DNA from: Tardiphaga sp.
GTDB taxonomy: Bacteria > Pseudomonadota > Alphaproteobacteria > Rhizobiales > Xanthobacteraceae
Assembly (NCBI RefSeq): GCF_028290495.1
Contig: NZ_JAQGJT010000166.1
Span: 1 to 54,888 of the forward strand
Length of the DNA stretch: 54,888 nt
Reading direction: 5' to 3'
The position numbers and the translations under genes were made by a program. The number at the start of each line of letters is the position of its first letter. The stretch's first letter is position 1. The notes under the pieces were generated by a model. The model did no database searches, had not been told where the DNA came from, and saw only the letters and a program-made list of their open reading frames with translations. Below, piece by piece: positions 26,801 to 34,100 of this stretch.

Positions 26801-27071
26801 GCAACGGTTCGGCAATCTGCCAAGGGAAGCGGTCTCGCTGCTATCGATGGCAAGGATTCGTGCCGATTGCAGGCGGTTGGGCCTTCTTCGCATTGATGCC
26901 GGCCCGGAGGCGGTTGCTGCGACCCTGCACGACTGGTCGAACTTTAGAACCAGCAAATCATCCGGGTTGCGCCTGGATGGCCGTCGGGTAATTTTTGATC
27001 GGCCGAGTGGGCTTGAGGAACGCCTGATCGCGATTGAAGAATTGATCGATATTCTGGATGAGGCGACTTAG
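23820..27071 (+). CDS. Mfd-like transcription-repair coupling helicase, accessory paralogue
   Basis: A 1083-residue superfamily 2 helicase with the architecture of Mfd, which releases stalled RNA polymerase and recruits UvrA. The UvrB-like N-terminal module lies at about 1-330 and an RNA-polymerase-interaction-like domain at about 430-500. The translocase motifs are all intact: GDVGFGKTE (Lys587), APTTVLARQH, DEEQ (682-685), SATPIPRTL, NIIESGLDLP and QLRGRVGRG. A TRCF C-terminal domain follows from about 945. It is shorter than housekeeping Mfd (about 1150-1170). The RID signature, normally VHxDHGIGRxxG, reads VHFDRGVAILRG (438-449), so polymerase contact may differ. ATG at 23820 follows AAGGAATT. 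A stress-type promoter lies upstream. I regard it as a second, stress-associated copy. Confidence 0.85.
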   Translation: MSGIGRPRAKGVRYPSSAKRKEARDLISSAAPSGMIALFLLDEWKAAKHNGLIFLAENERRAEQLGALLHALSPDCGVVVLPRRDTLPFDEMEASREISGRRASVLRRIASNPSAALLVTTAEAVAQRVVHCERWKDAVLHLRIGDPFAENDVRAFLNQAGYTLDERVDMPGSALLQGQVVELYPAGSLGPARIEIDEGFIAGIRCYDLVDGAVITDLKELVVDPVWEQPKADGEPDTPQDEPDLVNSIFDYLPAARLVLDAGVDERGAMWLQQLDEEGTAAHLAGRREFLTTDEWKTILGAAKILPVSSTIKAVPRFFEAASPAKSLRRFLADASSERVLFTAANDKDLRLMDRRAGDLSHRCNQFCDIVKTASGRRMSFIADFDRGFVHPSRSGDVVIITASDILGSRASHLTPMATPSSQARSSTEVATGDVVVHFDRGVAILRGLETVAVEGTPESEMIRLEFADGKTLLAPLEELTSIWRYSSDPTNVTLDKVDGSSWQKRRSEIEQDIVETADHLAKSIRERAKLSAPKIVPSTALYERFAGRFPYFPTPDQASAVEEVLRDMASGRPMDRIVCGDVGFGKTEVALRAAAAAVFAGKQVALAAPTTVLARQHVETFRKRFAPFGIEVGHLSRFSSRQEITKVKKSLSDGCLKLVVGTHALAAKGVAFADLGLVIVDEEQRFGAADKSRLSSLADGAHLLTMSATPIPRTLSEVHAGLRSVSLIVTPPTRRIHVRTNVDLFREEIVSAALRREKARKGQSFVVCPRIQDIAPMRLRLKAIVPELRLAALHGRMPGGDIDEAMISFAEGRADVLLATNIIESGLDLPRANTIVVWRPEKFGLAQLHQLRGRVGRGAIRAFAYLMTDPDAPPKGASLKRLETLQELSGSGAGFEISDRDLDLRGGGDLLSEQQSGHVKVLGSALYRHLLTRAMAKDNNEGNAERAPELRLEISGRLPRTFIQDNDTRLGIYARLFKCATEAELEALEDELEQRFGNLPREAVSLLSMARIRADCRRLGLLRIDAGPEAVAATLHDWSNFRTSKSSGLRLDGRRVIFDRPSGLEERLIAIEELIDILDEAT

Positions 27072-27156
27072 GCGGTTTTCAGCTTTGCCCTTCATGCATT
27101 AGGGAATCAAGCATCGGCGGCGAATTCCCTGATCGCGCGACGTAAGCCCGGCTTTT

Positions 27157-27507
27157 TCACCCGGCCTTGCGCTGACTCACCCAGATGCGGCTGCGTTGCT
27201 CCATTTCTGGCCAAATGCTTTGCTGGCGCCGAACCTTCATCGGGAAGATTCGAACGTCGCAGAGCACCGACTGCCGTTTTCTCAGCCTGCGTTTCCTGAA
27301 TCGACCGATGTGCTTCTCAGCTACCGCCCCACGCACTCCGGCTTCTTCGAAGGCTTCGACAGCTGCCGTACCCTGAGGCGTGCCGTCCTTGATTAGCCAG
27401 CCTTTGGGGACCGACCAGTGGCCCTTCTTCCGGGTCGTGATCAGTAGAATTTCGATATCGTCTTCCCTCAAGCGGTAGGGAAGCGCTGCAAACTGTTTGA
27501 ATTTCAT
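27157..27507 (-). CDS. Nudix hydrolase
   Basis: A 116-residue Nudix hydrolase of the DIPP-like group (diphosphoinositol or Ap4A/Ap5A-type pyrophosphatases). HWSVPKGWL is followed by a Nudix box ending VEAFEEAGVRG; the metal-binding EAFEEAG core is intact, but the Arg of the canonical REUxEExGU is Val, and the early Glu of the box is replaced (DGTPQGT). It would cleave a nucleoside-diphosphate-linked substrate; which one is unknown. It diverges from the Crp/Fnr-like gene, and both have GGAAC-N16-GGTT promoters. Confidence 0.82.
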   Translation of the reverse strand: MKFKQFAALPYRLREDDIEILLITTRKKGHWSVPKGWLIKDGTPQGTAAVEAFEEAGVRGAVAEKHIGRFRKRRLRKRQSVLCDVRIFPMKVRRQQSIWPEMEQRSRIWVSQRKAG

Positions 27508-27533
27508 TTAAATCGAGCTCCGAAGACACTTTG

Positions 27534-27558
27534 AACCGCGCTTGGAGTTGATAGTTCC
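27534..27558 (-). promoter_or_regulatory. EcfG-type promoter of the Nudix gene
   Basis: On the minus strand GGAAC (27558-27554), 16-nt spacer, GGTT (27537-27534), 26 nt before the start codon. Confidence 0.6.
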
Positions 27559-27658
27559 AACGAGGGCTTTGAACGGCGACCAACCTGTCCGTCAGCACGC
27601 AATCTAGAAAATTTCAACAGTACCTTGGAATTGAAGATTGCAGCAGACGGGATGCCGA

Positions 27659-27683
27659 GGAACCAAATTAACAGCCAGAGGTT
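27659..27683 (+). promoter_or_regulatory. EcfG-type promoter of the Crp/Fnr-like gene
   Basis: GGAAC (27659-27663), 16-nt spacer, GGTT (27680-27683), 39 nt before the start codon at 27723. Confidence 0.6.
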
Positions 27684-27722
27684 ACACGCGGCAGCAATGC
27701 CTGCTGGATCATTTGATACGAG

Positions 27723-28465
27723 GTGGCCGGAGGTGTGGTGACCGAGACCAATGAAGTCCTGATCAGAAAACTCAAAGAGCACTCACGCCTGAGCGGGGCA
27801 GATGTCGCCGCTATCAACGCGTTGAGCTTCTCAATGCGAGCGCTGGGATCAAATCAGGATCTGGTTCGACAGGGCGACCAGCCTGGCGTGTCTGCTGTCG
27901 TATTGTCCGGCATGGTTGCGCGCTATCACCTGTTGCCCAAGGGCGGCCGGCAGTACCTCTCTTTCAATATGGCAGGCGACATGCCCGACTCGCAGGCACT
28001 TTTCATAGATAGGATGGACCACGCCGTCTGTGCAATCGGAGATGCGCTGGTCGCGTGTGTCCCTCACAAGGAGCTTATGGCAACATTCAATCTCAGGCCA
28101 TCGATCGCATTTGCAATCTGGCGAGAAACGCTGATCGATGCCGCAATCTTTCGAGAGGCAGTCACGAACAACAGCGCGAGGCTCATGCCGACGCGCATGG
28201 CCCACTTGTTCTGCGAACTATTCTACCGTGCGCGCGCCTCCGGATTGACGGTGACTGGCACTTCATTTCCAATCCCGCTCAGTCGCTATCAATTGGGCGA
28301 GACGCTCGGCATGTCCATTGCCACCTCAATCGCACCTTGAAAGACCTCCGGGCCTCGCGCGTGATGGAATTTCAGCACGGCAAGCTGACTGTCAAGAATT
28401 GGGACGGGCTCATGGAGCTTGGTCAGTTCGACCCGCAATATTTGCATCTTAAAAAACCTGTTTGA
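27723..28465 (+). pseudogene. Crp/Fnr-family regulator, frameshifted in the helix-turn-helix
   Basis: The first frame (27723-28340) holds a complete cyclic-nucleotide-binding-like domain (VRQGDQPGVSAVVLSGMVAR, GGRQYLSFNMAGDMPDSQAL) and the dimer helix, and enters the winged helix (LSRYQLGETLGMSI) before a premature stop. The +1 frame continues as HLNRTLKDLRASRVMEFQHG ... LGQFDPQYLHLKKPV, the usual ending of this regulator family in Bradyrhizobium. One base is missing at about 28318 in the recognition helix. Either the regulator is newly inactivated (everything else is intact) or the assembly has an error. A stress-type promoter precedes it. Confidence 0.8.
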
Positions 28466-28540
28466 CGGCTCTGCCTTCCCGCAGTGCATTTCTGCACCTG
28501 GCAAATCCTGCGGTGACGCTCGCTGTGTGGACATCTTGCA

Positions 28541-28565
28541 GGAACCAAATCAAATGGTTGCCGTT
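28541..28565 (+). promoter_or_regulatory. EcfG-type promoter of the phosphatase/NnrD/treZ operon
   Basis: GGAAC (28541-28545), exactly 16 nt, CGTT (28562-28565): perfect consensus. The expected transcript start (about 28572) rules out the TTG at 28571 and supports translation from 28595. Confidence 0.8.
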
Positions 28566-28594
28566 TTCGTTTGTTCCGTCCCGTTCAATGGACC

Positions 28595-29398
28595 ATGATG
28601 ACCAGTACTCAAACAGCATGCCGCCAGATTGATGCGGCGCAACGATGGCCCACGAGATTGTGGATCGTTCGTCACGGCGAGAGCGCGGGCAATGTCGCGC
28701 GTGATGCCGCCCACGCAGCCGGCTTGGCGGACATTAAGATCGGCACCCGCGACATCGATGTCCCGCTGAGTGCCAGGGGCGAGCAGCAGTCCACGGCATT
28801 GGGGCACTGGTTCGCCGCCATGCCTGCCGCCGCGCGGCCGGAAATCGTGTTCAGTTCTCCCTATCTTCGCGCGTGGTCGACGGCGAAACTGATCGAGCAA
28901 TCGGCCGGGTTCGCTCCTGAATTTTCCAAATGTGTCATCGATGAACGCCTGAGAGAAAAGGAGTTCGGCATTCTTGACCGGCTGACCCGCCTCGGCATCG
29001 AGCAGCGATACCCCGAACAGGCGGCGTCACGGAAGCTGATGGGCAAGTTCTATTACCGGCCTCCGGCTGGTGAAAGCTGGTGTGACGTGATCCTGCGGCT
29101 GCGGGCCGTCCTTGACACTATTTGTCTCCATTGTGGCGGCAAGCGAGTGCTTATTGTGGGCCATCAGGTCGTGGTGCTCTGCATGCGATACCTCCTGGAA
29201 GATATGGATGAGAAATCCATTCTCGCCATTGACGCGAAAGGCGACGTGGCCAACTGCGCGGTGACCGAGTACGAGTTCGATGCAAAACGCGGAAACGAGG
29301 GTTCGCTGGCGTTGCGGCGCTACAATTTCGTGGCGCCGCTTGAGCGGGAGGGCGCGCCGGTCACCCGCGAACCTGATGCCAAGGTTGCGGCTCGATGA
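28595..29398 (+). CDS. Histidine phosphatase (phosphoglycerate-mutase-like)
   Basis: A 267-residue histidine phosphatase of the PhoE/GpmB type. LWIVRHGESAGN contains the phospho-accepting His (His27 in this start), FSSPYLRAWSTA the second Arg, LREKEFGILD the acid-base Glu, and VLIVGHQVVV the second His. It removes phosphate from a small molecule or protein; the substrate is not deducible. The start ATGATG at 28595 lies just downstream of a perfect stress promoter. Its stop overlaps the next gene's start by 4 nt (ATGA), making it the first cistron of a three-gene operon ending with treZ. Confidence 0.85.
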   Translation: MMTSTQTACRQIDAAQRWPTRLWIVRHGESAGNVARDAAHAAGLADIKIGTRDIDVPLSARGEQQSTALGHWFAAMPAAARPEIVFSSPYLRAWSTAKLIEQSAGFAPEFSKCVIDERLREKEFGILDRLTRLGIEQRYPEQAASRKLMGKFYYRPPAGESWCDVILRLRAVLDTICLHCGGKRVLIVGHQVVVLCMRYLLEDMDEKSILAIDAKGDVANCAVTEYEFDAKRGNEGSLALRRYNFVAPLEREGAPVTREPDAKVAAR

Positions 29399-30357
29399 GC
29401 GTTGACCGCGTTACCCCAGCGCTTCTGCGCGCCCACGCCCTCCCGCGGCATGAGCAAGCGGGTGACAAGAAGGTGAGGGGCAGCGCTCTGGTCATCGCCG
29501 GTAGCGTCGAAGTGCCTGGCGCAGCGCTTTTGGCTGGTCTCGGAGTGTTAAGGGCAGGCGCCGGTGTACTACGAATTGCCACCTGCCGATCGAACGCCGC
29601 TCAACTGGGTATCGCAATGCCGGAGGCCATGATCCTTGGCTGCCGGGAGACGCCTTCCGGCGGCATCGATCCGTCCGAGTCCGTCCGTTTGGCGAAACTG
29701 GCCGCTGATGACGACACTGTTCTCATCGGTCCCGGCATGATGGATGACCCAGCGGTGGCCGAGCTCACCTCGGAACTGCTCAGGCGGTTGGAAGGGCCGA
29801 CCTATACTCTCGATGCCGCGGCGTTCACGACCCTAAAACAGCATGACGCAGCGCTCCCCCGTCACAGCGGCAAAATAGTCTTGACACCTCATTCGGGAGA
29901 AATGGCGGCGTTTCTCAAGGCATCCCGCGAGGAAATCGATCGCGATCCGCTGACGGCGGCCCATCGAGTGGCTGACACGCTGGACGCCGTCGTGGCGATG
30001 AAGGGTGCCAGTACCTACGTAGTCTCTCCCGACGGCGCGGCGTGCCTTTCGGAAAATGGGACCGTCGGGCTGGGTACTTCGGGGTCTGGAGACAGTTTGG
30101 CCGGGATCATTGCGGGGCTGTTGGCGCGAGGCGCGCCGCCATACTGGGCGACGGTGTGGGCCGTCTACATGCACGGCGAGGCGGGACGTCGTCTGGCGGA
30201 GCAATATGGTATGTTCGGTTTGCTGGCCCGCGAAATTCCCGGCAAGATTCCATCTATTATGAACGACCTAAGTACGCAGTCGTCCCTTCGAAATGAGCGC
30301 GAGAAGCAGGAGACCGGCGAGAAAGGAACACACCACGAAGTAAAGGATTCACGCTGA
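29395..30357 (+). CDS. ADP-dependent NAD(P)H-hydrate dehydratase-like protein
   Basis: A 320-residue ribokinase-fold protein like the C-terminal half of YjeF/Nnr, which uses ADP to dehydrate NAD(P)HX and so repairs damaged cofactor. Motifs: GSALVIAGSVEVPGAALLAG, LIGPGMMDD, VLTPHSGEMAAFL, VAMKGASTYV, and the nucleotide-site loop GTSGSGDSLAGIIAGLLARG. The epimerase half found in YjeF fusions is absent; this is a single-domain enzyme. The last 30 residues are charged and unlike the family. It is translationally coupled to the phosphatase gene upstream, and treZ follows after 33 bp. Confidence 0.82.
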   Translation: MSVDRVTPALLRAHALPRHEQAGDKKVRGSALVIAGSVEVPGAALLAGLGVLRAGAGVLRIATCRSNAAQLGIAMPEAMILGCRETPSGGIDPSESVRLAKLAADDDTVLIGPGMMDDPAVAELTSELLRRLEGPTYTLDAAAFTTLKQHDAALPRHSGKIVLTPHSGEMAAFLKASREEIDRDPLTAAHRVADTLDAVVAMKGASTYVVSPDGAACLSENGTVGLGTSGSGDSLAGIIAGLLARGAPPYWATVWAVYMHGEAGRRLAEQYGMFGLLAREIPGKIPSIMNDLSTQSSLRNEREKQETGEKGTHHEVKDSR

Positions 30358-30390
30358 GAACTGATTGAGAGACAACCCGATGAATTGCGA

Positions 30391-32172
30391 ATGAAATTCG
30401 GCGCAGAAATTCTCGAGGGAGCGGTATGTTTCCGCCTCTGGGCCCCGAAGATAAATCGGATGTCGATCGTAATGAACGATGGCGTCCCGGTCGCGATGAA
30501 TAGGGTTGGGCGCGATTGGCATGAATTGGTCAGTTCGGACGCGAAGGCTGGAACGCTGTACAAGTTTCAATGGGAGGACGGTGGGAGGCAGGTTCCGGAT
30601 CCTGCCTCCAGATACCAGCCGATGGACGTCCACGGACCGAGCGAAGTCGTCGATCCCGGCAATTTCATATGGACCGACGCGGGATGGAACGGCCGGCTCT
30701 GGGAAGAGTCCGTCATCTATGAATTGCACATCGGCACATTCACGTCGCAAGGCACGTTCCAGGCAGCCATCGAGCGCCTCGACTGGCTCGTCGCTCTCGG
30801 GATCACCGCCATCGAGATCATGCCGGTGGCAGACTTCCCCGGAAAGCGAAACTGGGGCTATGACGGCGTTCTGTTGTTCGCGCCGGATTCCAGTTACGGG
30901 CGCCCGGAGGATTTCAAGGCGCTAATCGATGCCGCCCACCGCAAGGGCATCATGGTCATTCTCGATGTGGTCTATAATCACTTCGGGCCCGACGGCAATT
31001 ACATGCCTTCGTACTCCCCGGTGTTTACGGAAAGACACCATACGCCCTGGGGAGCCGCGGTGAATTACGACGCTGAAGGATCGGACGTCGTACGTGAATT
31101 TGTCATCCAGAACGCCCTTTATTGGATCGAGGAATTTCATCTCGACGGGCTGCGGCTGGACGCTGTTCATGCGATCAAGGATGACAGCATCCCGCATCTT
31201 CTTGACGACATAGTCGACCGAGTCCGGCTTCTTTCGGTCGGCCGTCCCGTGCACCTCCTATTGGAAAACGAGGAAAATCAGGCTTCCTGGCTGGACCGCA
31301 ATGCCGGTGGCGATCCGATCGCTTATACGGCGCAGTGGAACGACGACCTGCATCACGTCCTGCATTGTGCAGTTAGCCAGGAGAGCTCGGGATATTATGA
31401 AGCATACGTCGGCGACACTGAAAAGCTAGGCAAGGCGTTGGCGGAGGGATTTGCGTTCCAGGGCGATCTAATGCCTTACCGCGGCAGTCCGCGGGGCGAG
31501 CCAAGTTCCCACTTGCCGCCCTCCGCATTCGTTTCTTTCATTCAAAACCATGATCAGGTCGGCAACCGGGCCTTCGGTGACAGGATAGCCTCGTTTGCAG
31601 CGGCGCGACCGGTGCGGGCGATCACAGCAATTTATCTGTTGCTGCCGCAGATCCCGCTGATTTTCATGGGCGAGGAGTTCGGCGCCGAGCAGCCGTTTCC
31701 CTTCTTTTGTGATTTTGAGCCTGAACTTGCAACGTTAGTGCGCGACGGCCGCCGCAACGAATTCGCGAAATTTCCTGAGTTCCACGATCCCGCAAATAGG
31801 GAACGCATTCCGGACCCAACATCTGACCAAACGTTCCGATCCGCCAAGCTGAATTGGGAACGCGCGGGCGAGGGTGTTCATGCGGATTGGGTCGAACTGT
31901 ACCGCGAACTTCTTGCCATCCGGCACCGCGAAATCGTGCCGCGGCTGAAGGGATCGCAATCCGGCAAGTATGAAATATTGGGCAAGAGCGCCGTAGCTGT
32001 GCGTTGGCGGCTAGGCGATGGTTCTCTGCTCTCTCTCGCGGCGAATCTCTCGCACGCGCCTCTGACGTCTCAAGTTGCGACGGGCGAAAAGCTGCTCTGG
32101 CGTATTGGCGGCGCCGATAACCTTTCTCTTGCTCCCTGGGACGTCATTTGGTCCCGTGGCGAGGTCTCTTAG
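30391..32172 (+). CDS. treZ: Malto-oligosyltrehalose trehalohydrolase
   Basis: A 593-residue GH13 enzyme that releases trehalose from maltooligosyl-trehalose, the second step of the TreY-TreZ route from glycogen or starch to trehalose. An N-terminal beta domain (FGAEILEGAVCFRLWAPK) precedes the barrel: VIYELHIGTFT, GYDGVLLFAP, VVYNHFGPDGNY, LDGLRLDAVHAI (nucleophile Asp), HLLLENEEN (acid Glu) and FIQNHDQVGNRA (third acid). LIFMGEEFG is typical of TreZ. ATG at 30391 is preferred to TTG at 30385. TreY and a debranching enzyme, usual partners, are not in the window. It is the last gene of a stress-promoter operon, fitting trehalose as a stress protectant. Confidence 0.93.
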   Translation: MKFGAEILEGAVCFRLWAPKINRMSIVMNDGVPVAMNRVGRDWHELVSSDAKAGTLYKFQWEDGGRQVPDPASRYQPMDVHGPSEVVDPGNFIWTDAGWNGRLWEESVIYELHIGTFTSQGTFQAAIERLDWLVALGITAIEIMPVADFPGKRNWGYDGVLLFAPDSSYGRPEDFKALIDAAHRKGIMVILDVVYNHFGPDGNYMPSYSPVFTERHHTPWGAAVNYDAEGSDVVREFVIQNALYWIEEFHLDGLRLDAVHAIKDDSIPHLLDDIVDRVRLLSVGRPVHLLLENEENQASWLDRNAGGDPIAYTAQWNDDLHHVLHCAVSQESSGYYEAYVGDTEKLGKALAEGFAFQGDLMPYRGSPRGEPSSHLPPSAFVSFIQNHDQVGNRAFGDRIASFAAARPVRAITAIYLLLPQIPLIFMGEEFGAEQPFPFFCDFEPELATLVRDGRRNEFAKFPEFHDPANRERIPDPTSDQTFRSAKLNWERAGEGVHADWVELYRELLAIRHREIVPRLKGSQSGKYEILGKSAVAVRWRLGDGSLLSLAANLSHAPLTSQVATGEKLLWRIGGADNLSLAPWDVIWSRGEVS

Positions 32173-32289
32173 GCTTCAGCACGGGATGCATGCGTTCGTC
32201 GTCTCAAACTTAGCGCCTCAAGGAGGTTCTTCCGGCATGGCGCAATGAGCCGCGCTGGAAGCTATGGTCCGCGAATCGCCGTCCGTCCC

Positions 32290-34062
32290 TTACTCTCTGT
32301 TGAGAATGCCGCCGAGCACCTGGCGGGCAGTATCTGCAATCATGTGTCCGGCGGACGGGTCTTCCTTGACGATGGAGGACATGAAGGCCCGGGCTTGCTT
32401 GAGCGTCACGTGCGGGGGCAGGGGCGCAACGTCCGGGTCGGTCTTGACCTCAAGCACGACGGGCCGGTCGCTCGTCAAAGCCTGTTGCCAGGCGCCATGC
32501 AGATCATCAGGTTTGTCAACGAAGATGCCCCTAAAGCCCAGCATTTCCCCGAAGCGGGCATAGGCGAAGTTCGGAATCAGCTGAGAGGCAGCGAATTTTG
32601 GGTTGCCTTCCATAACCCGCTGTTCCCACGTTACCTCGTTAAGGTCTTCATTGTTGAACACACACACGATCCATCGCGGATCGGACCACTGCTGCCAGTA
32701 TTTCTGAACCGTAATAAGTTCAGCCATATTGTTCATTTGCATGGCGCCATCTCCGACCAGGGCAACGACCGGTCGATGGGGATGGGCAAACTTTGCTGCG
32801 ATAGCGTAGGGTACCGCCGCTCCCATCGAAGCGAGGCCTCCTGACATCGAAGCCGCCTGACCTTGCTGCACGCAAAAATCCCTAGCGTACCAATTAGCGC
32901 AGGATCCGCTGTCACTGGTAACAATTGCGTCGGACGGCAGAAGCGGCGACATCTCCCAAACCACGCGTTGGGGATTTACCGGTTTAGCATCAGCCTTGGC
33001 ACGTCCCTCGAGCGTCTTCCACCAATCCCTGATATGTTTTTCGATGTCGCTTCGCCAGCTTCTGTCAGATTTTCTTTGCAGCATGGGCGCAAGCAAGCGC
33101 AGCGTTTCGGCGGCATCACCGTGAAGATTGACTTCGGCCGGAAAGCGAAGGGACAGCATAGCCGGATCGATGTCGATTTGTACCGCTCGAACCTTTTCAT
33201 CCTTCGGCAAGAATTCGGCCCAGGGAAAGCCGGTTCCGATCATGAAAAGCGTGTCGCATTCCTGCATTAGAGTCCAACTGGGTTCGGTGCCGAGCAGCCC
33301 AATCGCACCTGTAACGAAGGAAAGATCGTCGGCAAGGACATCCTTTCCGAGAAGCGCTTTCGCCACACCGGCGCCAAGAAGCTCCGTGACCTGCAGGACT
33401 TCGTCGGCCGCGCAACGGGCACCTGCACCGATCAGGATCGCCACTTTTTTTCCAGCATTCAGGACATTTGCCGCCAATTCAAGGTCGACGAGATTGGGAA
33501 CGATTTTCGGCCGCGAGTAACCCACGCCCGACCGTGTGAAGCCATGGGCCACTTGCGGCTCTTCATATTCGCTGTCCTGGATGTCCTTGGGCAAAATCAG
33601 CGCCGAGACCCCATTCCGGGCGATCGCAACGCGCATTGCGCGGTCGATGAGATGTCGGACTTGCGCTGGCGCCGATGCTTCCTGGACGAAATCGGCCACG
33701 TCTGCAAACATCCGATCCAAATTAAGTTCTTGCTGATAACTGGCGCCGCGGACGGTGGCTTCGGCCTGACCGCAGATCGCCAGTACCGGCACATGGTCAA
33801 GTTTGGCGTCGTACAGGCCGGTGATCATGTGGGTCGCTCCCGGACCACCGGTGGATAGACAAACTCCGATTTCGCCGGTGAATTTGGCGTGGGCCACCGC
33901 CATGAAAGACGCCATTTCTTCATGGCGCACCTGGATGAACTGGATCGAGCCCGCGCGTTGCAATGCTCCGAGCACGCCATTGATGCCGTCACCCGGATAG
34001 CCGTAGATCCGGCGTACACCCCAATCGTGAAGACGTCCCACGAAGAAATCGCTGACTTTCAT
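32290..34062 (-). CDS. Thiamine-diphosphate enzyme, pyruvate oxidase/dehydrogenase (PoxB-like)
   Basis: A 590-residue ThDP enzyme of the acetolactate synthase/pyruvate oxidase family. The PYR domain starts FFVGRLHDWGVRRIYGYPGD and has the activating Glu in VRHEEMASFMA; the central domain (LIGAGARCAADEVL) would bind FAD; the PP domain has GDGAMQMNNMAELITVQKYW ending in an NN pair (CVFNNEDLNEV), the ThDP/Mg motif. It likely decarboxylates pyruvate or a related 2-oxo acid. A C-terminal membrane-binding helix like that of E. coli PoxB is not obvious. Its start is 38 nt after the stop of the molybdopterin oxidoreductase gene, placing it third in an fdhD operon. Confidence 0.88.
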   Translation of the reverse strand: MKVSDFFVGRLHDWGVRRIYGYPGDGINGVLGALQRAGSIQFIQVRHEEMASFMAVAHAKFTGEIGVCLSTGGPGATHMITGLYDAKLDHVPVLAICGQAEATVRGASYQQELNLDRMFADVADFVQEASAPAQVRHLIDRAMRVAIARNGVSALILPKDIQDSEYEEPQVAHGFTRSGVGYSRPKIVPNLVDLELAANVLNAGKKVAILIGAGARCAADEVLQVTELLGAGVAKALLGKDVLADDLSFVTGAIGLLGTEPSWTLMQECDTLFMIGTGFPWAEFLPKDEKVRAVQIDIDPAMLSLRFPAEVNLHGDAAETLRLLAPMLQRKSDRSWRSDIEKHIRDWWKTLEGRAKADAKPVNPQRVVWEMSPLLPSDAIVTSDSGSCANWYARDFCVQQGQAASMSGGLASMGAAVPYAIAAKFAHPHRPVVALVGDGAMQMNNMAELITVQKYWQQWSDPRWIVCVFNNEDLNEVTWEQRVMEGNPKFAASQLIPNFAYARFGEMLGFRGIFVDKPDDLHGAWQQALTSDRPVVLEVKTDPDVAPLPPHVTLKQARAFMSSIVKEDPSAGHMIADTARQVLGGILNRE

Positions 34063-34100
34063 TTGGTGTGCTTTCCGATGCGAGCGCTTGGTCGAACAAC

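Noticed and set aside
32211..32250. Strong ribosome site (AAGGAGG) before ATG GCG CAA TGA
   Set aside because: It would encode only three residues and lies between convergent genes; probably the relic of a lost gene or chance.
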